Of a stretch of DNA of 50,886 nucleotides, positions 43,022 to 50,886 are shown piece after piece (the stretch's first letter is position 1; each line of letters starts with the position of its first letter). The position numbers and the translations under genes were made by a program. Under the pieces are notes generated by a model that saw only the letters and a program-made list of their open reading frames with translations, was not told the origin of the DNA and did not search any database. Source of the DNA: Bacteroidaceae bacterium (GTDB lineage Bacteria > Bacteroidota > Bacteroidia > Bacteroidales > Bacteroidaceae); contig JAFVCB010000001.1 of NCBI GenBank assembly GCA_017479555.1, positions 1 to 50,886 of the forward strand. The letters run 5' to 3'.

Positions 43022-45142
43022 ATGGATAAGAATACGTACCAGAATTTATTGCGCGATATTGATCAGAAGTACGAGCGCGAGAGCCTCTCGGGTGTGCTCA
43101 CAGGCTTAGAAACGCTCGCAGGTTTGTTGCCCGTGAGCGATGCCGCGTCGCGCATTTTCGACATAAAAAGAGCGTACCAAGCGATGCTGAACTACTATCG
43201 TACGGGAGCAGAAGACAGCGACCGGCAGACCATGTATAGTCAGTTCCTACGCCAGTCGGACAGCGTGTGGTGGGAGTACGTGCGCCACTATTTGTTGCAC
43301 CACTCCAACAGTGCCTATGCCGAGACCTATCGGGTGCTGGAGCAGATGAACAGCACCACGCTCGATGTCTATGCCCCACATGGTCAAGTGCACTCCGCGC
43401 GTACACAGTTTGAGCAAGTGTGGACATCAGATTTCTTTACCGACTCCGTGATGCGCCTATTTGAGGAGTTCTTCCGCGACGAGAGCCAGGACGATACGCT
43501 CAAACAGCTATTGGTCAGCGCGCTGACGCTCTCGGCCTTGGAAGTCTACGATGTACGCAAACTGCAACTGCTCATTCAGCTCTCGCGCCACGCACATACA
43601 GGAGTCAAGGCGCGTGCCATGATGGGCATGGTTTTTATCGTACTGACCCATCGTGTTCGTGTGCAGCGCGATGCGCCTATTTGTCAACTCATCCAAACCA
43701 CCTACGACAACGATGTGGCACGCCAGGAATTGGTAGAATTGCAAATGCAGCTACTCATCAGCATGGAGACGCAAAAGATAGCCCAGACCCTCTCGCGCGA
43801 TATCCTCCCCGAGATGCTGAGAAAGAACAGAGGCAAGATTCCTACCGACCCAGATGAACTCACACGCCTAAACGCTGAGATGGCCGAGTTAGGCCTCAAT
43901 CCCGACTGGGAAAACGACAAACAGCGCTCGCAAGTAGGTAAGAAAATACGCCGACTCATCGAAATGCAGGAAAAAGGCGCGGATGTCTATATCTCGTCGT
44001 TTGCCATGCTCAAAGGGCGTTTCCCCTTCTTCAAGAGCGCGGCCAACTGGTTCATGCCCTATTCGCCCTCCAATCCAGAGATTGGCCTCAGCGGTTCGCG
44101 CAAGGAGATAGCCACATTCTTGGCCAAACACGGGTTGCTTTGCGACAGCGACAAGTACAGTATTTCCCTGCTTTTTACGCAGATGCCCGACGAGCAGTTT
44201 CAACTCATTGCTGCACAACTCCAAAGCATGATACCCGAAGAGTTCAAGGAGCAGAGCGTAGAGAATAGCCTGACCACCGTGATGCGCTGCAGCCTGCAAG
44301 ACTTCTATCGGTTTGCTATGCTCTATCCCCATCGCGATGCGCGTCTCAACCCATTCTCAGCTTCGCTGCTCTTTGTCGATATAGCGCCTTTCAGTACGCT
44401 GATAGGGCAGGGCGAGATGCTGCAACAGATAGCGACATTTGCCTTTGAAGAAAAGAACTATACCATAGCCTATCCGCTCATAGAGCGTCTGCTCCGCGAG
44501 AAGCCCACTGCCCGATTGTGGCAGATGGCAGGCTATTGTCAGCAGTGTGTAGGCCACTACGAGGAAGCGGTGAAGGCCTATGACCGCAGCGGACTCTTTG
44601 GAGAACAAAGTGCTTGGACTATTCGCCAACTGGCAGCCTGTCATCGTGCGGCAGGACATTTTGCCGATGCACTGACCTACTACGACCAAATGGCACAGAG
44701 CCAGCCCGACGATGTGAAACTCCTCATTCGGCGTGCACAATGTCTCGAACAAATAGGGCGCGTGGAGGAAGCATTAGAGTTGCTGCACAAGGCAGACTAC
44801 TTGGAAGAAATTCCCGCCGAGGGCGCACGTGAGCTCCTGCAGACCCTTTTCCATGCCTCACGTTTTGAAGCCGTCGTTCGACAAAGCCAGCGATTTGAAG
44901 CCAATGCGCTCGACGCACATCAGCGGCTCATCATCGCACATGCCACATGGCTCAGTGGCGATACCGCAGAGGCAGTGGCACGCTACAAAGGGGCATACGC
45001 TCGCATGGATGTAGCCCAGCGAGCAGCGCACAGTGCCGTAGAACTCCTCTTCGGGAAAGAACAGGATTTCTTGCTCCAAAATGGAAAAACGAAAGTGGAC
45101 TTGCAAATAATGGCAGATGCTGTCTCAGAAATGCAAAAGTAG
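43022..45142 (+). CDS. Large TPR-repeat protein, function unknown
   Basis: A 706-residue, mostly helical cytoplasmic protein (no signal peptide). The N-terminal 450 residues are helical without a family I recognise; a stretch near 280-330 is charged (LNAEMAELGLNPDWENDK). TPR-like repeats run from about residue 475 to 620: LWQMAGYCQQCVGHYEEAVKAYDRS, QLAACHRAAGHFADALTYYDQM and RAQCLEQIGRVEEALELLHKAD. These normally bind partner proteins. It is 24 bases after the substrate-binding-like gene, so the two probably share a transcript; kdsA has its own promoter downstream. Confidence 0.75.
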   Translation: MDKNTYQNLLRDIDQKYERESLSGVLTGLETLAGLLPVSDAASRIFDIKRAYQAMLNYYRTGAEDSDRQTMYSQFLRQSDSVWWEYVRHYLLHHSNSAYAETYRVLEQMNSTTLDVYAPHGQVHSARTQFEQVWTSDFFTDSVMRLFEEFFRDESQDDTLKQLLVSALTLSALEVYDVRKLQLLIQLSRHAHTGVKARAMMGMVFIVLTHRVRVQRDAPICQLIQTTYDNDVARQELVELQMQLLISMETQKIAQTLSRDILPEMLRKNRGKIPTDPDELTRLNAEMAELGLNPDWENDKQRSQVGKKIRRLIEMQEKGADVYISSFAMLKGRFPFFKSAANWFMPYSPSNPEIGLSGSRKEIATFLAKHGLLCDSDKYSISLLFTQMPDEQFQLIAAQLQSMIPEEFKEQSVENSLTTVMRCSLQDFYRFAMLYPHRDARLNPFSASLLFVDIAPFSTLIGQGEMLQQIATFAFEEKNYTIAYPLIERLLREKPTARLWQMAGYCQQCVGHYEEAVKAYDRSGLFGEQSAWTIRQLAACHRAAGHFADALTYYDQMAQSQPDDVKLLIRRAQCLEQIGRVEEALELLHKADYLEEIPAEGARELLQTLFHASRFEAVVRQSQRFEANALDAHQRLIIAHATWLSGDTAEAVARYKGAYARMDVAQRAAHSAVELLFGKEQDFLLQNGKTKVDLQIMADAVSEMQK

Positions 45143-45165
45143 GAAAAGGAAATAATAAATTCCCT

Positions 45166-45195
45166 TGTGCTTTCAGTTGTTGTGCTTTATCTTTG
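45166..45195 (+). promoter_or_regulatory. Promoter of kdsA
   Basis: TTG at 45166-45168 precedes TATCTTTG at 45188-45195 by 19 bases, a complete -33/-7 pair 35 bases ahead of the start codon. Confidence 0.75.
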
Positions 45196-45229
45196 CCCAA
45201 TAACTGAAAGTATCTTTTTTTGAGTCTCC

Positions 45230-45982
45230 ATGAAACCTATTTTTATAGCAGGCCCGTGTGTGATAGAGAGCCTCGAAGTACTCCAAGAAGTGGCCGAAGA
45301 ACTTGTGCGTCTGCGTAGCAAATTGGGTATAACCATCTATTTCAAAGCCTCGTTTGACAAAGCCAATCGCACCTCGTTAAGCAGTTTTAGAGGGCCAGGA
45401 CTGGAAAAAGGCTTACAGATGCTTTCGACCATCAAGGAGACCTACGCGCTCCCTATACTGACCGATATACACGAGAGCTATCAAGCTGCGCCAGTAGCGG
45501 AAGTGGCAGATGTGTTGCAAATCCCCGCCTTCCTGTGTCGCCAGACCGACCTCTTGGTAGCTGCAGCCCAGACAGGCAGAACGGTGAACATCAAGAAAGC
45601 GCAGTTCCTCTCGGGCGAAGATATGAAATATCCCGTAGAGAAAGCGCAGGCCGCAGGAGCTACAGACGTTTGGCTCACTGAGCGTGGCAATACGTTTGGG
45701 TACAACAATTTAGTGGTAGACTTTCGCAATCTTCCCCTCATGGCACAGTTCACGCCGCGTGTAGTGATGGATTGCACCCACTGTGTGCAACGCCCTGGAG
45801 CGGCAGGTGGAAAGACGGGCGGTGACAGACAGTATATTCCCGCTATGGCCAAAGCCGCGAAAGCCTTTGGAGCTAATGGATTCTTCTTTGAAACCCATCC
45901 GCAACCCGACCAAGCACTGAGCGACGGACCAAATATGTTGCCTCTGCACGAACTGGAAGCCGTAGTGACTTCGTTGTTATAA
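45230..45982 (+). CDS. kdsA: 3-deoxy-8-phosphooctulonate synthase
   Basis: A 250-residue enzyme condensing arabinose 5-phosphate with phosphoenolpyruvate to Kdo-8-phosphate, the precursor of the inner LPS core sugar. Signature stretches: FIAGPCVIES at residues 5-14, FKASFDKANRTS, ILTDIHESYQAAPVAEVAD, PAFLCRQTDLLVAAA and LTERGNTFGYNNLVVDFR. Cys10 sits where metal-dependent enzymes (for example Aquifex) have a metal-ligand cysteine and E. coli KdsA has asparagine, so it should need a divalent metal. Slightly shorter than E. coli KdsA (about 280). kdsD follows. Confidence 0.96.
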   Translation: MKPIFIAGPCVIESLEVLQEVAEELVRLRSKLGITIYFKASFDKANRTSLSSFRGPGLEKGLQMLSTIKETYALPILTDIHESYQAAPVAEVADVLQIPAFLCRQTDLLVAAAQTGRTVNIKKAQFLSGEDMKYPVEKAQAAGATDVWLTERGNTFGYNNLVVDFRNLPLMAQFTPRVVMDCTHCVQRPGAAGGKTGGDRQYIPAMAKAAKAFGANGFFFETHPQPDQALSDGPNMLPLHELEAVVTSLL

Positions 45983-46073
45983 AAAATAAAGAAGGATTGC
46001 GCGCGAGAGAGGCGCGGCAAATCCTCTTCATCACCCTACAGAAAGACAGATATAATAAGACGATAAGCATACG

Positions 46074-47024
46074 ATGAGCAAGTGGACAGACGTGGCTATA
46101 CAATGCCTCAAGGATGAAGCCGAAGCCCTTTTGGGGCTTATTCCTCATATAGGAGCAAACTTCGACAAAGCCATAGAGATAATCCTCGCATGTAAGGGGA
46201 AAGTCATTGTTACAGGAGTGGGAAAGAGTGGTCAGATAGGTGCAAAGATAGCTGCGACTTTCAGCAGCACAGGTACACCGAGTTTCTTTGTAAATCCCTT
46301 AGACGTGTTTCATGGCGACCTTGGTGTAATAACCCCCGAGGATGTCGTCATCGCGATAAGCAATAGCGGACAGACCGACGAGTTGCTGCGCTTTGTGCCA
46401 TACCTCATTCGTCATCACATTCCTATCATAGCCATTACGGGCAACGAACAGTCGCTGCTGGCGCAAAACAGTCAGGCTCATCTTTCGGCTGCCGTTTCCC
46501 ACGAGGCCTGTCCGTTAGGCCTTGCACCCACAAGTAGTACCACAGCGACACTCGCATTGGGCGATGCATTGGCTTGCGCGCTGATAGAAGCTCGCGCCTT
46601 CAAAGAGGCTGATTTTGCACAGTTCCATCCTGGTGGTTCGTTGGGGCGTAGACTACTCACGAAGGCCGAAGACGTGATGCACCGAGAGCGCTTGCCCATC
46701 ATTGCTCCCGACACACCGCTGGCCGAAACCTTGATTCACATGAGCGAAGGGCGCTTGGGGCTATGCGTGATTGTAGACAAGCAGAAGATTGTGGGCATTA
46801 TCACAGATGGTGACCTGCGCAGAGCGTTGCAGGCTAATCACGATGCGTTCTTCACGCTCACCGCAGCCGACATCATGTCAAAGAATCCCAAGACGATCTC
46901 TCCCGAAACACGCATTGCTGAGGTAGAACAAGTCCTGAACACCAACAAGATACATGCCGTCATAGTGGCCAGTGCAGACAACGAAGTGCTGGGCATCGTA
47001 GATTCATTCAGCACATTGCTATAG
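46074..47024 (+). CDS. kdsD: Arabinose-5-phosphate isomerase
   Basis: A 316-residue enzyme converting ribulose 5-phosphate to arabinose 5-phosphate, the substrate of KdsA. N-terminal SIS domain (about residues 35-170) with VTGVGKSGQIGAKIAATFSS and AISNSGQTDELL. Two CBS domains follow (about residues 205-260 and 272-316; ITDGDLRRALQ in the first). KdsD-specific PLGLAPTSSTTA and FHPGGSLGRRLL are present. Located 91 bases after kdsA, so the two supply Kdo synthesis together. The gap has an imperfect GGATT...AATCC hairpin that may lower read-through. Confidence 0.95.
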   Translation: MSKWTDVAIQCLKDEAEALLGLIPHIGANFDKAIEIILACKGKVIVTGVGKSGQIGAKIAATFSSTGTPSFFVNPLDVFHGDLGVITPEDVVIAISNSGQTDELLRFVPYLIRHHIPIIAITGNEQSLLAQNSQAHLSAAVSHEACPLGLAPTSSTTATLALGDALACALIEARAFKEADFAQFHPGGSLGRRLLTKAEDVMHRERLPIIAPDTPLAETLIHMSEGRLGLCVIVDKQKIVGIITDGDLRRALQANHDAFFTLTAADIMSKNPKTISPETRIAEVEQVLNTNKIHAVIVASADNEVLGIVDSFSTLL

Positions 47025-47143
47025 CGCAAAGACGCTTTCGCAAGTCGCATTATGCCTATACTTTATTGCGAAACCCACTACACCAAACGTTCATGGCTAT
47101 GCACTATACTTCGCTATAGTTCCTCCCGATACGCTATCTCTTT

Positions 47144-48436
47144 ATGCTAAGAAAGATATACATACTCCTCATTGTCCTCCTCACCAGTCTGTCGCTCGGC
47201 GCTCAGGAACGCACCGACAGCTTGACCGTTGATATGCTCCGCAGAGACTTTGGTGTGACATTTACTACAGGAAACGCAGTACGCTTGTTTCATACAGGAC
47301 AAGAGAAGTTTGATGATTTATTTCAGTCCGTTCGCAAAGCACGGCGAACGATACATTTAGAATACTTCAACTTCCGCAACGACAGTATTTCGTCTTTGCT
47401 TTTTGAACTTTTGGCTCAGAAAGCCTCAGAGGGTGTGAAAGTGCGCGCAGTCTTTGACGGATTTGGCAATTCATCGAACAATCGTCCCCTCAAGAGCCAT
47501 CACCTGACCGCTTTGCGTCGTAGGGGAATCGATATAGTCGAGTTCGATCGCATCAAGTTTCCGTGGGTGAACCACGCACTCTATCGCGACCACCGCAAGA
47601 TAGTGGTGATAGACGACAGTGTGGCCTACATCGGCGGTATGAATGTGGCCGACTACTATATCAAAGGCAAGCCCGAGTTTGGCGATTGGCGCGACATACA
47701 CGTCTGTGTGGAGGGACCCGCGGTTGCGGAATTACAAAGTATCTTCACAGAGTTCTGGAATGCCGTGACCGACCAGCGTATAGACCTCGAAGAACCTTCG
47801 AAAGTCATCCCCCAAGTAAAGGGAGCCGTCGTGTCAGAGTTGCAACTCGATACAGCCTTCGTGCCACTGCCTACGATTGCTACCAATGCCATGATAGGTG
47901 TAGTGGATCGTGTACCCAATCAAACACCCAAGATTATTCGGCGCACTTTCCTCTCGCTCATCAACCATGCACAGACACAGATACAGTTCATCAATCCCTA
48001 CTTTGCCCCAGGAGGAAAGATTATGCGCGCCTTGAAACGCGCCTTGAAACGTGGTGTCAACGTGCAAGTCATCGTGAGTGACAAGAGCGATATACCCGTG
48101 ATGCCACGCGTTGTGGAACGCAATGTGTATCGATTGATGAAGCGTGGAGCCGAAGTATATATGTATACAGGCGGTTTTCATCATAGCAAGATTATGATGG
48201 TAGACAGCTGCGTGAGCTTCATAGGCTCGGCCAATCTCAATGCGCGCAGCCTACGCTACGACTATGAGTGCAACCTCTTAGTCTGCGACAGTGGTGCTAC
48301 GCATGCCTTGCAGCGCGTATTTGAAGCCGACAAAACCCAACGGTGCTATCAACTCACACCCGAGGCTTGGCGCACATTCGGTCGTAGCCGAAAGTTTGCG
48401 GGCTGGTTCTATCAGTTCTTGACCCCATTCCTCTAA
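47144..48436 (+). CDS. Phospholipase D / cardiolipin synthase-like protein with signal peptide
   Basis: A 430-residue PLD-superfamily protein with both HxKxxxxD motifs: His150-Lys152-Asp157 in YRDHRKIVVIDD and His347-Lys349-Asp354 in FHHSKIMMVDS. The framework (HLEYFNFRND, VRAVFDGFGN, RDIHVCVEGPAV) is that of ClsA/B-type cardiolipin synthases, which join two phosphatidylglycerols. Unlike standard Cls it lacks two N-terminal membrane helices; it has a cleavable-looking signal peptide (IYILLIVLLTSLSLGAQ), so it may work in the periplasm. Single gene upstream of an acyltransferase-3 gene. Confidence 0.85.
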   Translation: MLRKIYILLIVLLTSLSLGAQERTDSLTVDMLRRDFGVTFTTGNAVRLFHTGQEKFDDLFQSVRKARRTIHLEYFNFRNDSISSLLFELLAQKASEGVKVRAVFDGFGNSSNNRPLKSHHLTALRRRGIDIVEFDRIKFPWVNHALYRDHRKIVVIDDSVAYIGGMNVADYYIKGKPEFGDWRDIHVCVEGPAVAELQSIFTEFWNAVTDQRIDLEEPSKVIPQVKGAVVSELQLDTAFVPLPTIATNAMIGVVDRVPNQTPKIIRRTFLSLINHAQTQIQFINPYFAPGGKIMRALKRALKRGVNVQVIVSDKSDIPVMPRVVERNVYRLMKRGAEVYMYTGGFHHSKIMMVDSCVSFIGSANLNARSLRYDYECNLLVCDSGATHALQRVFEADKTQRCYQLTPEAWRTFGRSRKFAGWFYQFLTPFL

Positions 48437-48508
48437 TCTCGTAGCCTCGCGCACAAAGCAGTGTGCTTTTTACTCCATAATTATATATAAAGACAATAAT
48501 AGCCCCTC

Positions 48509-49759
48509 ATGATACGTGACAATTCTTTCTCGATACTCAAAGCCTTTGCAGTGATACTCCTGGTGCTGACGAGCTGTACGCCGTGGCCTGTGGTGAGTGA
48601 CTTCGTGGGACTGGTGGCTATGCCCGCCTTCTTCCTCTGTGTAGGCTATTTCTTCAATACAGAGCATGTCAATCGCCCCGCAGAATATGTGGAACGTAGG
48701 GCGCGTCAACTCTATTTCCCTTTTTTGAAATGGGCTATAGCCCTGCTCTTGCTCCACAACCTTTGGTTTTATGTGGGCGTACTGAGCGAAACGCAAGGCA
48801 CGGCTACGGCTGTGTCGCATCCCTATAGCTGGAACGAATTTAGTCAGCGGTTGTGGAGCGTACTCTTCAATATGTCGGGCTACGACGACCTGCTGTGTGA
48901 AACCTTCTGGGTCTTCCGCGCCATGCTCTTGGCGAACGTGGGGTTCTTGGTACTCTTCATCTTAGGACGTAAGATTTCACGCTTCGAGAATGACAAAGAA
49001 ATAGGGTGGGCCATCTTCACGGTGAGTTTCTTAGCTGTGCTGTGGTTAGTGGTTGGCAAGCTGGTCGTAACGGGCGTGGCAGGTGGAGGCTATCGCGAAC
49101 TCTTAGCCCTGTTCTTCATCTGCTGCGGTTTCTTGTTTCGTCAATATCGAGGAACTGTAGAGGTAGATTGGCGTACCTATCTGTTGTGCCTGTGTATATG
49201 GATACCTGTGGCATGGTTCTATCCCGTGTCAATGACAGCCCACACAGACTTGCTTCATTTCATAGCACTGCCTTTGCCCGCTTTTGCAGGGTTCATGCTC
49301 TTGTTAGGCCTGGCAGAATGGGTGGGACGATACAAGGGTATCGTCAACAAACTGTTGGTATACATTGGCGATAACTACCTGTGCGTGATAGCCTTCTATT
49401 TGTTGGCCTTCAAGTTTGTGAGCATGCTCAAAGTGGGCATCTACGGACTTTCTTGGAGTCAGATTGCTCAGCATCCTGTGGTCGAAGGTGGTCATTGGTG
49501 GGACGGCTTGTGGTTGTGCTACCTCGTTGTGGGTGTGGCATTCCCGTTGCTGGTGCGCTATTTCTATCTGAGACTGACCGAGGGACGCCGTTGGAGTTTC
49601 GGACGTTGGGGAGATTTGCTCTTTGACATGATATTGCTCGTGGGTGTCACGCTGCTCAAAATACTTCGTGGTATCACTTTAGGCATTTATCACTTCTTCC
49701 TAAACTTTTTCAGAGCTTTAGGAGAATTCTTGAAAGCCAGCAGCCCGAAGGACGAATAA
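48509..49759 (+). CDS. Acyltransferase-3 family membrane protein lacking the motif histidine
   Basis: A 416-residue protein with about ten membrane segments in the OafA/acyltransferase-3 pattern. Segment 1 reads SFSILKAFAVILLVLTSC; the family has R-x10-H here for acetyl transfer, but this protein has Lys11 and Ser22. The second segment VAMPAFFLCVGYFF and the RRARQLYFPFLKW loop are otherwise normal. The basic C-terminus ends LKASSPKDE. It may be inactive, use another residue or act as a lipid/sugar flippase-like protein. The family would normally O-acylate LPS, teichoic acid or exopolysaccharide. Confidence 0.75.
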   Translation: MIRDNSFSILKAFAVILLVLTSCTPWPVVSDFVGLVAMPAFFLCVGYFFNTEHVNRPAEYVERRARQLYFPFLKWAIALLLLHNLWFYVGVLSETQGTATAVSHPYSWNEFSQRLWSVLFNMSGYDDLLCETFWVFRAMLLANVGFLVLFILGRKISRFENDKEIGWAIFTVSFLAVLWLVVGKLVVTGVAGGGYRELLALFFICCGFLFRQYRGTVEVDWRTYLLCLCIWIPVAWFYPVSMTAHTDLLHFIALPLPAFAGFMLLLGLAEWVGRYKGIVNKLLVYIGDNYLCVIAFYLLAFKFVSMLKVGIYGLSWSQIAQHPVVEGGHWWDGLWLCYLVVGVAFPLLVRYFYLRLTEGRRWSFGRWGDLLFDMILLVGVTLLKILRGITLGIYHFFLNFFRALGEFLKASSPKDE

Positions 49760-50100
49760 GCGCGCGCTCAGTTCCCATAGCCTATAGTGAATGCTGTAGA
49801 CAGGGACAGCAAGAAGTTAAAATGGAAGCCTATATGACAAAATCCATATATAAGACCTTGCTAATATCTAAAAAGCCAAACGCCATAAGCCTATTTGTCA
49901 AGCAAAAAACCTACATTTGCGCCTAAATATAGGATAAACACTTAGGCAGTGAGCGCCGTGAGGCCGCACCACGTTGCAAGTTAGCGTGTAAGAACAGTGT
50001 TATAGATTTTCCACTGCAAGATTTTAGAAATAGACATCTGCACATATTGCATTTGCTCTACTGAAGCATATTCACAGACTTATTGTACCACACTTCATTT
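49760..50100. other. Gap ahead of purB
   Basis: No gene seen. It contains TACATTTG (49912-49919), a TAnnTTTG box giving purB a leader of about 175 bases. I recognise no purine riboswitch in that leader. Confidence 0.45.
49912..49919 (+). promoter_or_regulatory. -7 promoter box for purB
   Basis: TACATTTG matches TAnnTTTG. The nearest TTTG upstream (49894-49897) is only 14 bases away, shorter than usual, so the -33 element is uncertain. Confidence 0.4.
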
Positions 50101-50886
50101 ATGGACGTACAGACCACACTTTTAGCCGTTTCGCCAATTGACGGACGCTATGCAGCCAAAACATCTCCACTTTCTGCGTTTTTTTCAGAGTATGCCCTTA
50201 TACGCTATCGCGTACGGGTGGAAATCGAGTACTTCATTTGGCTCTCATCGTTGTCGTTGCCCCAACTGCCAGCCTTGACCGAAGAAGAGATACTGCAACT
50301 GCGTAGTGTGTACCAGCAGCTCACACCCGAGGATGCACAGCGTGTGAAGCAGACCGAGGCCGTGACCAACCATGATGTGAAGGCTGTGGAATACTATGTG
50401 AAGGAAGCACTTGTCGCTATACCCAGTCTGAAAGAGCGTTTAGAATTTGTACACTTCGGACTGACGAGCCAAGACATCAACAATACGGCTTTCCCCTTGA
50501 TGATTAAGGAGGCACTTCAAGCGGTTTATATCCCTGCTGTGCAACGAATGGTAGATACACTCGACACCTTGGCACAGCAATGGAAAGAAATACCGATGTT
50601 GGCGCGTACACACGGTCAGCCAGCCTCACCTACTACACTTGGCAAGGAAATCAAAGTGTTTGCTTATCGTATTGAGCAACAACTCCAAGCCCTGCAGCAA
50701 ATTCCTGCAACAGCTAAGTTCGGTGGTGCTACGGGTAATCTCAATGCGCACTGTGTGGCTTTCCCTCAGCAGGACTGGGCAACCCTTGCAGCACAATTTG
50801 TGGAGCAACATCTCACGCTCGAACGTGAACAATATACCACGCAGATTAGTAACTACGACCATTTGGCAGCCCTCTTCGATGGCATG
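50101..50886 (+). CDS. purB: Adenylosuccinate lyase, N-terminal part (cut by window end)
   Basis: The first 262 codons of an E. coli-type PurB, which removes fumarate from SAICAR and from adenylosuccinate in purine synthesis. It begins MDVQTTLLAVSPIDGRYAAK and contains FGLTSQDINNTAFPL near residue 120 and LARTHGQPASPTTLGKE near residue 167, both fumarase-superfamily active-site stretches. The catalytic loop (SSxMPxKxNP type) lies beyond the window. The frame is open to the last base. A -7 box lies at 49912. Confidence 0.93.
   Translation, partial: MDVQTTLLAVSPIDGRYAAKTSPLSAFFSEYALIRYRVRVEIEYFIWLSSLSLPQLPALTEEEILQLRSVYQQLTPEDAQRVKQTEAVTNHDVKAVEYYVKEALVAIPSLKERLEFVHFGLTSQDINNTAFPLMIKEALQAVYIPAVQRMVDTLDTLAQQWKEIPMLARTHGQPASPTTLGKEIKVFAYRIEQQLQALQQIPATAKFGGATGNLNAHCVAFPQQDWATLAAQFVEQHLTLEREQYTTQISNYDHLAALFDGM

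Noticed and set aside
47075-47125. ACTATA...TATAGT hairpin upstream of the PLD gene
   Set aside because: The six-base stem is too short to separate from chance in AT-rich DNA.

Overview
The window is a gene-dense chromosomal segment of a Bacteroidota bacterium, order Bacteroidales, most likely near Prevotellaceae (the genus is a guess). Four things point there. (1) A short primary sigma factor of 286 residues. (2) Many TAnnTTTG -7 boxes, several with a TTG about 19 bases upstream, the Bacteroidota promoter type. (3) Families largely confined to this phylum: DUF3822 beside rsmD, DUF3078, a ComEA-like helix-hairpin-helix protein with a probable outer-membrane barrel, and pyrB next to pyrI. (4) Lipoproteins whose acylated cysteine is followed by an acidic stretch like the B. 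fragilis surface-export signal. I saw no insertion sequence, prophage, CRISPR array or rRNA.

Layout. 1-3.7 kb: DUF805 membrane protein and topoisomerase IV subunit A (parC). 4-9 kb: an accessory-looking minus-strand stretch with a secreted SH3 protein, rubrerythrin, three related surface lipoproteins (one broken by a single-base deletion) and an unrecognised protein, with several strong hairpins. 9.3-14.4 kb, plus strand: pyrB-pyrI, glyA, a 59-residue DUF4250 gene, a VanZ-like protein, DUF3822 and rsmD. 14.4-21.4 kb, minus strand: twin tRNA-Arg genes with their own promoter and terminator, yicC-gmk-nadD, rpoD, a catalytically dead-looking GH127 relative, an FKBP lipoprotein and glyS. 21.4-27.8 kb: a 4 x 21 bp repeat array, a ferredoxin, folB, menG, and a two-SGNH plus MBOAT O-acetylation cassette. 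27.8-35.5 kb, minus strand: patatin, the HhH/barrel protein, a LysM glucosaminidase, yidC and pyrG. 35.8-41.6 kb: DUF3078, galE, an unusual repeat cluster, and clpB on the minus strand. 42-50.9 kb, plus strand: an orphan periplasmic-binding-like protein, a TPR protein, kdsA, kdsD, a PLD/cardiolipin-synthase-like protein, an acyltransferase-3 family protein lacking its motif histidine, and the start of purB, cut by the window end.

Much of the content concerns the envelope: Kdo synthesis for lipid A/LPS core, UDP-galactose supply, membrane protein insertion, peptidoglycan hydrolysis, polymer O-acetylation and surface lipoproteins. The remainder is housekeeping: pyrimidine, purine, one-carbon, folate and menaquinone metabolism, translation, transcription and heat shock. 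The strongest candidates for something undescribed are the lipoprotein array, the GH127 pseudoenzyme with FKBP partner, the HhH/barrel protein, the 112 bp inverted-repeat element between yicC and rpoD, and the repeat structures at 21649-21732 and 38747-38830.
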